NCBI GenBank assembly: GCA_003643975.1
Contig: QNAR01000088.1
Span: 1-7,026 of the forward strand
Direction of reading: 5' to 3'
DNA: 7,026 bases
From: Thermotogae bacterium
GTDB taxonomy: Bacteria > Thermotogota > Thermotogae > Petrotogales > Kosmotogaceae
The notes below the pieces were generated by a model. It had not been told where the DNA came from. It worked only from the letters and a program-made list of their open reading frames with translations, and ran no database searches. Shown in pieces: positions 1-5,426 of this stretch. The position numbers and the translations under genes are program-made. Each line of letters opens with the position of its first letter. The first letter of the stretch is position 1.

Positions 1-54
1 GAAAAGAAGGAGAAGCAAGATTGGTTCAAGTATTTTTTTGCTAGTATGCTTCAT
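1..54 (-). CDS. N-terminal fragment of a divergent gene, probable membrane or exported protein
   Basis: On the minus strand an ATG at 54-52 opens a frame that runs without a stop for 18 codons to the window edge. The visible product begins MKHTSKKILEPILLLLLF: a Lys/His-rich start followed by a run of Ile/Leu, as at the start of a signal peptide or first membrane helix. A good Shine-Dalgarno stretch (AAAAGGGTGAG on the minus strand, plus-strand positions 58-68) lies three bases before the ATG, in the same style as the other genes here. The gene would be divergent from the ROK regulator and may share its control region. Function cannot be named from 18 residues; a transporter subunit or secreted protein is possible. 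The main doubt is that so short a frame could arise by chance. Confidence 0.5.
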   Translation of the reverse strand, partial: MKHTSKKILEPILLLLLF

Positions 55-79
55 GTACTCACCCTTTTGAATGAATTTT

Positions 80-112
80 CCGGTTCAAGTCTATAACAAA
101 ACCGGCAACCGG
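80..112. repeat. Cluster of three CCGGTT boxes (one inverted, two direct)
   Basis: CCGGTT occurs at 80-85 and its reverse complement AACCGG at 100-105 and again at 107-112. The last two are in tandem with a 7-base period, and the first faces them as an inverted repeat with a 14-base spacer. In this AT-rich intergenic DNA the local GC patch stands out. The boxes lie 26-58 bases upstream of the leftward start codon, where an operator for that gene, or a small stem in its 5' leader, would fit. They are unlike the TTAGTT repeats beside the ROK promoter, so if they are an operator a different regulator is implied. No function is established. Confidence 0.4.
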
Positions 113-225
113 GCAATGCCTATGTTCAAAAGTTTATTACCAATAACGATCGTCGAATGGAAACGGTTTTTGACGAATATCTCTTCTAAGAAGTAAATAG
201 CTAATTTTATCTTTGCTTTTTTGAT

Positions 226-254
226 TTGTATATTGGAGAAAAAAATGCTATATT
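226..254 (+). promoter_or_regulatory. Sigma-A-type promoter of the ROK regulator and operon
   Basis: A TTGTAT -35 hexamer (226-231) is followed, after exactly 17 bases, by a TATATT -10 hexamer (249-254). The -10 is preceded by TG at 246-247, making it an extended -10. Transcription would begin near 261, giving a leader of about 45 bases before the regulator's ATG. It is the only well-formed promoter I see upstream of the rightward genes. Spacing and hexamers are read directly; activity is inferred. Confidence 0.6.
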
Positions 255-278
255 TAGTTAGTTAATTTAGTTTACTAA
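252..278 (+). promoter_or_regulatory. Candidate ROK operator: tandem TTAGTT 12-mers overlapping the -10 and start site
   Basis: ATTTAGTT occurs at 252-259 and again at 265-272. Each begins a related 12-mer: TTAGTTAGTTAA at 254-265 and TTAGTTTACTAA at 267-278, which match at 9 of 12 positions and are 13 bases apart. The second is a near-perfect palindrome (TTAGT-TT-ACTAA). The first overlaps the -10 and the second lies just past the expected start site, where a bound repressor would block transcription. ROK regulators typically bind such AT-rich palindromes and control their own operons, so the adjacent ROK protein is the natural candidate binder. The assignment is inferred. Confidence 0.45.
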
Positions 279-305
279 TAAACACCTCAAAACAAGGAGC
301 GTATC

Positions 306-1436
306 ATGGTGAAATTCACAAGGACCGAAATAAATGTTTTAAATGCAGTTAGAAAGCACGGCTTGATATCAAGGGCTGAGATTTCCAGGCAAATTGGGCT
401 TAGTAAGCCGATTGTGTCTAAAATTGTTTCAAAGTTCGTAACCCTGGGAGCACTAGTTGAAAAAAAGCGTGGGTTGAGTTCAAAAAAAGGTGGAAAAAAG
501 CCGATTCTGCTTTCGTTTGTCCCTGACTTCAAATACATTGTGGCTCTTGATATAGGAGGGACAAAAATGATAGCTGCTTTAACAGACCTTGAAGGGAAAA
601 TTTTAGAAAAGACGAATTTCTCCACAAAAGGAATAAAGAACAAAGAAGAGCTTTTTTCTCTTGTTGAAACTGGTATCAAAAGTGTTTTGAAAATTCCCAA
701 AGAAAAAATATTGGCAATAAGTATAGGCGTACCTGGCACTGTGAGCAGTGACGACCAAGTTATACATTTCATACCTTCTTTCGATCTTAGAGATGTTCAT
801 CTTGCCGAAGAGATAGAGAAACGTTTTGGGCTTCCTGTTAGCATTGCGAACGATGTAACTTTGAATGCGCTTGGGGAACTGTGGTTAGGTGCTGCCAAAG
901 GCTCAAAAAACATGTTTCTACTTTCTCTTGGTACAGGCACCGGAGGGGCTTTTGTGATAAATGGGCAGGTGTACGAAGGTTCTCATGGTATGGCGGGCGA
1001 AATAGGTTATATGATTACAAGCTGGCCGCATGACCGGATATCTACAAATGGGTTTGGAAGCCTTGAAAGCTGGTTTTCGGGTTATAGTTTTGAAAATGCC
1101 TTTAGTGGAAAAAGAGGTAAAAAGGTGAATCTCAAAGAGTATTTTGACTCCCACAAAAATGATGAAGCATTCAGAAAAATATTAACTGAAGGCTGTGAAC
1201 ATCTTGCAGTTGCGCTTGGAAATATAATAACGCTTTTTGATCCTGACGTGATCGTTATCACCGGTGGAATTGGTTATAACCAGTATGAAACCCTGATTGA
1301 ATTAATCCTACCAACAATAAGGCGAATTGTACCAGAAGAGATATACCAAAGAGTTACTTTTAAGAGGGCTTTGCTGGGTGAACTGGGAGTAGTGTTGGGG
1401 GCGGTTTATCACGGACAAAATGAAATTCTTTTATAG
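306..1436 (+). CDS. ROK-family transcriptional regulator (NagC/XylR type)
   Basis: This 376-residue protein has the standard ROK regulator layout. An N-terminal winged helix-turn-helix covers about residues 8-55 (ISRAEISRQIGLSKPIVSKI), followed by the actin-like sugar-kinase fold. Visible landmarks are the phosphate loop DIGGTK (82-87), the N182-D183 pair that supplies the catalytic Asp in kinase members, LGTGTGG (208-214) and the EGSHGMAGEIG segment (224-234). The HTH implies a sugar-responsive DNA-binding regulator, not a glucokinase. The ROK zinc site appears lost: Tyr235 replaces the His of the usual GEIGH, and residues 244-254, where CxCGxxGC is expected, contain no Cys. The ATG at 306 is supported by AAGGAG at 294-299. 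It is first in the rightward operon, 39 bases before the solute-binding-protein gene, so it probably controls the importer genes and itself. The ligand is unknown. Confidence 0.93.
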   Translation: MVKFTRTEINVLNAVRKHGLISRAEISRQIGLSKPIVSKIVSKFVTLGALVEKKRGLSSKKGGKKPILLSFVPDFKYIVALDIGGTKMIAALTDLEGKILEKTNFSTKGIKNKEELFSLVETGIKSVLKIPKEKILAISIGVPGTVSSDDQVIHFIPSFDLRDVHLAEEIEKRFGLPVSIANDVTLNALGELWLGAAKGSKNMFLLSLGTGTGGAFVINGQVYEGSHGMAGEIGYMITSWPHDRISTNGFGSLESWFSGYSFENAFSGKRGKKVNLKEYFDSHKNDEAFRKILTEGCEHLAVALGNIITLFDPDVIVITGGIGYNQYETLIELILPTIRRIVPEEIYQRVTFKRALLGELGVVLGAVYHGQNEILL

Positions 1437-1475
1437 ATTGCCCGTAGAGGGTAAAACTACATAGGGGGTGTTTGT

Positions 1476-2738
1476 ATGAAACGATTTTTTGTGATGCTTG
1501 TACTACTTGCTGTGATCCTTACCAGTTTCGCTTTTGCAGCAAAAACGAAGATTACGTATTGGCAATATTTCTATGAAACAAAGAAAAATACCATCGATCA
1601 GCTGATCAAAGAGTTCGAAAGGCAATATCCGGATATCGAAGTAGAGCATGTTACTTTCCCATATGCAAACTATAATCAGAAAGTAGCCTCTTCTATTCCC
1701 GCAGGAGTCGGTCCGGATGTAATCAACCTTTATTACGGATGGATCCCGAAGTATGTTACTTCCGGATATTTGATTCCCCTTCCCGAAGATGTCTTTTCAA
1801 AGGAATATTTGCAGTCACAGTTCTTTTCCTTCGTATCAAAGGGAGTCGAATTTAACGGAAAATATTATGCTTTGCCCATTGCTGTGAGATCTCTGGCACT
1901 TTTCTGGAACAAAAAGCTCTTTGAAAAAGCTGGTCTCGATCCTGAAAAGCCACCAACAACTTTACAAGAACTTGTTGAGTATGCCAAAAAGCTCACAATA
2001 TACGACAAAAAAGGAAATATCGTTCAAGAAGGTCTCACCATGCAACCTTCCGGGCAAGGGCATCACTGGATAAGAGAAGTCCTTGTGAGAGAATTTGGAG
2101 GAGTTCCTTATACTTCTGATGCTCGAACAGTTCTTTACGACAAAACTGGTGCGGGTTCCGATGTTCTGAAATTCTACACCGATTTGATTACTGTTGACAG
2201 AGTAGGATATCCCGGGTTCATGAATGATGATGTGACCGCTTTCAAAGCTCAAAAAGCCGCAATGACAATTGATGGTTCCTTCAGAATAGGAACACTCAAC
2301 AAGATTAAAGGACTTGACTGGGGTGTTGCGGAACTTCCAAGCTATCTTGGTGTAAAATCAAATTTTGCATCTTTCTGGGCTAACGGCATTACTACAAATG
2401 CCACCAAAGATCCCAAAAAACTGGAAGCAGCGATAAAGTTCATAAAGTTCCTTTCTTCGCCAGAATCTATGAAGCTTTGGTTGAAAAACGTAGGCGAACT
2501 TCCTGCCAACCCTGAGCTTGCGAAGCAATATTTCGATGACCCTGTCTATGGGGCTTTCTTAAGAGGTTTGGAATACGCTCATGCAACGTTCTTTGTTGAC
2601 GAATCTGCTCAAAGGCAAGTCATGATGGATGCTGTTGATAAAGTTGTCTTGAAAGGCATAGCTCCTGAAATTGCCTGGAAAGAAGCTGCAGAAGAGGAGC
2701 AAAAGGTTCTTGACAATTTCTGGAGTTCCGTTCATTGA
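1476..2738 (+). CDS. ABC transporter extracellular solute-binding protein, family 1 (carbohydrate type)
   Basis: The 420-residue protein starts with a classic signal peptide: KR, then a hydrophobic stretch, then AFA at residues 19-21, with likely cleavage before AKTKITYW. There is no lipobox Cys, so it should be a free periplasmic protein or one held by other means. The mature part fits the SBP_bac_1/COG1653 family. It shows an early ITYWQYF strand, a helix ending in FERQYPDIEVE, the GVGPDVINLYYGW hinge region, the LPIAVRSLALFWNKKLFEKAGL segment typical of maltose/sn-glycerol-phosphate-type receptors (in part), and AMTIDGSFRIG later on. Length is normal. The ATG is supported by AGGGGGTG at 1463-1470. 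Together with the two downstream permeases it forms an importer. The family binds mono- and oligosaccharides and related polyols; the ligand cannot be read from sequence. Confidence 0.93.
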   Translation: MKRFFVMLVLLAVILTSFAFAAKTKITYWQYFYETKKNTIDQLIKEFERQYPDIEVEHVTFPYANYNQKVASSIPAGVGPDVINLYYGWIPKYVTSGYLIPLPEDVFSKEYLQSQFFSFVSKGVEFNGKYYALPIAVRSLALFWNKKLFEKAGLDPEKPPTTLQELVEYAKKLTIYDKKGNIVQEGLTMQPSGQGHHWIREVLVREFGGVPYTSDARTVLYDKTGAGSDVLKFYTDLITVDRVGYPGFMNDDVTAFKAQKAAMTIDGSFRIGTLNKIKGLDWGVAELPSYLGVKSNFASFWANGITTNATKDPKKLEAAIKFIKFLSSPESMKLWLKNVGELPANPELAKQYFDDPVYGAFLRGLEYAHATFFVDESAQRQVMMDAVDKVVLKGIAPEIAWKEAAEEEQKVLDNFWSSVH

Positions 2739-2744
2739 TCGTTT

Positions 2745-2773
2745 TTCAGTCCGGGGTTGCACCCCGGGCTGAA
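2745..2773 (+). terminator. GC-rich hairpin between binding-protein and permease genes (attenuating terminator or mRNA-stabilising stem)
   Basis: A 12-base left arm (TTCAGTCCGGGG, 2745-2756) pairs with CCCCGGGCTGAA (2762-2773) around a five-base loop TTGCA. The only irregularity is one G-U pair. The stem begins seven bases after the stop codon of the binding-protein gene and is followed by TTTCATTTTC, a broken T tract. Hairpins at this place in ABC operons are known to protect the upstream message or stop part of the transcription, so that binding protein is made in excess over the membrane subunits. The interrupted T tract suggests partial rather than complete termination. Confidence 0.7.
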
Positions 2774-2783
2774 TTTCATTTTC

Positions 2784-2790
2784 GGGAGTG
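2784..2790 (+). promoter_or_regulatory. Ribosome binding site that decides the first permease start
   Basis: GGGAGTG lies six bases before the ATG at 2797. An in-frame GTG at 2788 would fall inside this site, so the ATG is the better start. A nearly identical GGGAGTGAT precedes the second permease gene (3692-3700). Confidence 0.7.
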
Positions 2791-2796
2791 TGCAGA

Positions 2797-3684
2797 ATGA
2801 GGCTAAGGCAGAAAAAAATCATAACAGCTTACACTTTTCTAGCAATACCACTTTTGTTCTTCATTGTCGTTAGATTTTATCCCATGGTATATTCTTTTTG
2901 GTTGAGCTTCACAGATTGGGATTTGATATCGCCAAAAAAGAATTTTATCGGGCTTTTGAACTACATAAATATCTTCAAAGATGAGGTCTTTGTGAAGGCC
3001 ATAATAAATACGTTGAAATACGTGGCGTTTGGTGTACCAGCAGTTATAATAGTTTCGCTTTATCTTGCATTAGTCTTGAATAGGATAAAAAAGTTTCAGG
3101 GTTTCTATAGATTGCTTTACGTTATGCCTTATATCACTCCTCTTGTTGCAGTAAGCTGGGTTTGGAAATGGATGTATCAACAACCACCAATAGGTTTCAT
3201 AAATAATTTACTCACGATCCTTGGCTTGGATTCTCAACCCTTTTTGATGAGCACTTCTCAAGCTCTTCCATCTATAGTGGTTACCACCGTTTGGGTTAAT
3301 CTCGGCTACTGTGTAATCATCTTTTTAGCTGGCTTGCAAACAATTCCTCAAGAGTATATAGAAGCGGCGAAAATCGATGGAGCCAACAGAAGGCAAATTT
3401 TGTGGAGAATAACTATTCCACTTCTGAATCCCATTATCGTATTCCTTGCCGTTACTCAGAGCATTACTTTCTTGAGAATTTTCACCCAGGTTTACAACAT
3501 GACAGATCAAGGTTCTGGAGGTCCTCTAAATTCCACCAAGCCTCTTGTTTTGTATATTTACCAGAAGGCATTTATGTCCTTTGATATGGGAACAGCAGCT
3601 ACAGCGACAGTTATTCTTTTCGGAATAATTATGATAATAACCCTTGTTCAAATGATAATTCTGAACAAAAACATAGAATATTAA
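2797..3684 (+). CDS. ABC sugar-type importer permease 1 (MalF/UgpA type)
   Basis: The 295-residue inner-membrane protein has about six hydrophobic segments (roughly residues 9-30, 70-95, 104-125, 155-180, 203-225, 266-290). The cytoplasmic EAA loop that docks to the ATPase is clear: EYIEAAKIDGANRRQILWRI at 187-206 followed by TIPLLNP, with E189-A190-A191, G195 and P208. The late GSGGPLNST segment (239-247) is also typical of the MalF side of binding-protein-dependent sugar importers. It lies 58 bases after the binding-protein gene, across a hairpin, and 19 bases before the partner permease. The two permeases would form the translocation heterodimer. Start chosen at ATG 2797 on ribosome-binding-site spacing; a GTG nine bases upstream is the alternative. 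Confidence 0.93.
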   Translation: MRLRQKKIITAYTFLAIPLLFFIVVRFYPMVYSFWLSFTDWDLISPKKNFIGLLNYINIFKDEVFVKAIINTLKYVAFGVPAVIIVSLYLALVLNRIKKFQGFYRLLYVMPYITPLVAVSWVWKWMYQQPPIGFINNLLTILGLDSQPFLMSTSQALPSIVVTTVWVNLGYCVIIFLAGLQTIPQEYIEAAKIDGANRRQILWRITIPLLNPIIVFLAVTQSITFLRIFTQVYNMTDQGSGGPLNSTKPLVLYIYQKAFMSFDMGTAATATVILFGIIMIITLVQMIILNKNIEY

Positions 3685-3703
3685 TGATCTTGGGAGTGAT
3701 GAA

Positions 3704-4525
3704 ATGGTTAAAAGAGATAGATTAACAACGATTTCAGCATACGTATTTCTCACTATATTCGCCGTACTAATGGTCTTCCCCTTTATCTGGATGTTCTCTT
3801 CTTCTTTTAAGGATTCCGGCGAAATATATGAATTCAATCTATTTCCAAAGTACCCAACGCTGTACAATTACCAGTATATTTTTAACTACTCACTTTTCCC
3901 AAGATGGTTTTTGAATAGCCTTTTGATAGCGGTGGTAACAACGGTTTCGGTCCTTTTCTTTGATTCATTGATCGGTTATACACTCGCAAAATTTGATTTT
4001 CCAGGAAGAAAGCTCATATTCATACTGATTCTCAGTACGTTGATGATACCTACTGAAATGCTGGTGATCCCGTGGTATATCATGGTAAGGAACCTGCACT
4101 GGATGGGCACATATTGGAGTATCATGTTTCCAGGGATGATAAGCGCTTTCGGTATATTTCTCATGAAACAGTTTATGTCCACTATTCCCAATGATCTCAT
4201 AGATGCGGCGAGAATTGATGGTGTTTCAGAATTTGGTATCTTTTTCAAGATAGTGCTTCCCTTGGTGAAACCCGCTCTGGCTACACTGGCAATTTTCAAT
4301 TTCATTGGTAACTGGAACGCATTTTTATGGCCATTGATCGTTACTTCTTCACCAAAAATGTACACACTACCTGTTGGAGTAGCGTACTTTTCCAGTGAAA
4401 ACTCCATGAGTTGGGAACTCATAATGACAGGAGCAGCAGTTTCCACAATACCACTTATAATATTCTTCCTCATATTCCAGAAGCAAATTGTAAAGGGCAT
4501 TACCATGTCCGGACTGAAGGGGTGA
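3704..4525 (+). CDS. ABC sugar-type importer permease 2 (MalG/UgpE type)
   Basis: This 273-residue protein is the second half of the importer's membrane channel. It has an N-terminal helix (about 9-32), the FPFIWMFSSSFK opening common in MalG-type subunits, and further hydrophobic segments near 69-95, 103-125, 137-157, 188-212 and 238-260. The EAA loop reads LIDAARIDGVSEFGIFFKIV followed by LPLVKP, with Ala168-Ala169, Gly173 and Pro186. The C-terminal QKQIVKGITMSGLKG matches the usual MalG-type ending. The ATG is preceded by GGGAGTGAT (3692-3700). Its stop codon lies inside the ribosome binding site of the amidohydrolase gene, four bases before that start, so the importer and the enzyme genes are translationally linked. 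No ABC ATPase follows. Confidence 0.93.
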   Translation: MVKRDRLTTISAYVFLTIFAVLMVFPFIWMFSSSFKDSGEIYEFNLFPKYPTLYNYQYIFNYSLFPRWFLNSLLIAVVTTVSVLFFDSLIGYTLAKFDFPGRKLIFILILSTLMIPTEMLVIPWYIMVRNLHWMGTYWSIMFPGMISAFGIFLMKQFMSTIPNDLIDAARIDGVSEFGIFFKIVLPLVKPALATLAIFNFIGNWNAFLWPLIVTSSPKMYTLPVGVAYFSSENSMSWELIMTGAAVSTIPLIIFFLIFQKQIVKGITMSGLKG

Positions 4526-4529
4526 CAGT

Positions 4530-5426
4530 ATGATAACAAGGGTAATCGATTCACACGCTCACTTTCCACTTTCAGATCTCAAGAGTGTTATGAATAAGGA
4601 AGTTCATCCCAGGGTTGAATCGGAACGTGAAAAATGGAGAAAAGCCTGGCAGTTCCCTATTCCACAGGCGATTGATGATTTGGATGAGTTAATCGAAAGA
4701 TGGTACGAAGAAACTCTTGAATACGACCTATCAAAAGTTGTCTTTGTTACTGCAAACGGTAACGATAATATGTTGAGAATAATATCTGCTCATCCTGATA
4801 AATTTGTGGGATATGCTCATCATGACCCTTCAGAACCTGATGCCGCAGAAACGCTCGAAAAATACCTGCAAAAGGGGTTGAACGGTTATAAAATCCTTGG
4901 CCCCAGGGTCTCGGTCCCTTTGAATGATAAAAGTCTTTATCCTGTATGGGAAGTTGCCCAGAGTTACAAAATTCCTGTTCTCATTCATTTTGGAATTATG
5001 GGCGGTGCAGGGGGTATTGCAAGCCACGTCAATATAAACCCTTTGATCATTCACGATGTCGCCAAAAATTTTCCAGAGATAAACTTCATAATCCCGCATT
5101 TTGGCGATGGTTATGTTTTTGAGACCCTTAACTTATGCTGGGCTTGTCCAAATGTTTTCATAGACACAAGTGGTTCGAATCAGTGGATGAGATGGATGCC
5201 TTATGAAATCACTCTCGAAAAACTTTTCAGAAAGTACTATGAAACCATCGGTCCCGAGAGGATCATTTTTGGAACAGATTCTAGCTGGTTCCCCAGAGGG
5301 TTTTCAAAGAGCTATTTCGATGAGCAATACCGGGCCATGGTTTACATAGGAATGAAAGACGATGAAATAGACCGTGTTCTTTATAAAAACATCGAAGAAC
5401 TCCTTGAAGGAAGCGTTGAGAAATGA
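4530..5426 (+). CDS. Metal-dependent amidohydrolase, COG2159/Amidohydro_2 type
   Basis: The 298-residue protein has the TIM-barrel amidohydrolase pattern. DSHAH (H9, H11) gives the metal-binding HxH at the end of the first strand. H153 in LIHFG, H190 in IPHFGDG and D250 in FGTDSSW fit the remaining metal-binding and catalytic positions. The pattern resembles the COG2159 group, whose known members include decarboxylases (ACMSD-like), hydratases and lactone/C-C hydrolases, more than dihydroorotase-type enzymes; a GYKILGP strand is also present. There is no signal peptide, so it acts in the cytoplasm. AAGGGGTGA at 4517-4525 supports the ATG. The gene begins four bases after the permease gene and overlaps the lyase gene by four, so it likely works on the imported compound. 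The reaction (hydrolysis, decarboxylation or lactone opening) is not determined. Confidence 0.85.
   Translation: MITRVIDSHAHFPLSDLKSVMNKEVHPRVESEREKWRKAWQFPIPQAIDDLDELIERWYEETLEYDLSKVVFVTANGNDNMLRIISAHPDKFVGYAHHDPSEPDAAETLEKYLQKGLNGYKILGPRVSVPLNDKSLYPVWEVAQSYKIPVLIHFGIMGGAGGIASHVNINPLIIHDVAKNFPEINFIIPHFGDGYVFETLNLCWACPNVFIDTSGSNQWMRWMPYEITLEKLFRKYYETIGPERIIFGTDSSWFPRGFSKSYFDEQYRAMVYIGMKDDEIDRVLYKNIEELLEGSVEK
5407..5413 (+). promoter_or_regulatory. Ribosome binding site favouring the ATGA-overlap start of the lyase gene
   Basis: AAGGAAG ends nine bases before ATG 5423 and fifteen before the next in-frame ATG at 5429. The spacing favours 5423, whose ATG overlaps the TGA of the amidohydrolase gene (ATGA) and suggests translational coupling. 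Confidence 0.5.

Larger units (their letters stand above)
55..305. promoter_or_regulatory. Divergent intergenic control region
   Basis: About 250 bases separate the probable leftward gene from the ROK regulator gene. The right half is very AT-rich and contains a recognisable promoter and repeat elements for the rightward genes (listed separately). The left half has a small GC-rich patch with three CCGGTT boxes. On the minus strand a TGTTATAGA sequence (plus-strand positions about 90-98) could be an extended -10 for the leftward gene, but no well-spaced -35 goes with it, so I do not call it as a promoter. I see no RNA gene and no convincing terminator here. Confidence 0.6.

Noticed and set aside
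1..189. Plus-strand frame 1 reads as 31 codons, a TAA at 94-96, then about 30 more codons to a TAA near 187-189, like a gene remnant with one internal stop.
   Set aside because: No recognisable family, no start or ribosome binding site, and the minus-strand start at 54 with a good binding site explains the left end better. A degraded gene cannot be fully excluded.
306..1436. ROK glucokinase instead of regulator.
   Set aside because: A clear N-terminal helix-turn-helix of about 50 residues precedes the kinase-like fold, and the protein has the regulator length.
1437..1475. Possible terminator or separate promoter between the regulator and the binding-protein gene.
   Set aside because: Only 3-4 base-pair inverted repeats and no well-spaced -35/-10 pair are visible; read-through from the regulator promoter is simpler.
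2788..2796. GTG at 2788 as the start of the first permease (three extra residues).
   Set aside because: The GTG lies in the GGGAGTG ribosome binding site, which is correctly spaced for ATG 2797.
3976..4569. Long antisense open frame (197 codons) opposite the second permease.
   Set aside because: It mirrors a clear MalG-type gene, has no family resemblance and crosses the junction with the next gene; it is a shadow frame.
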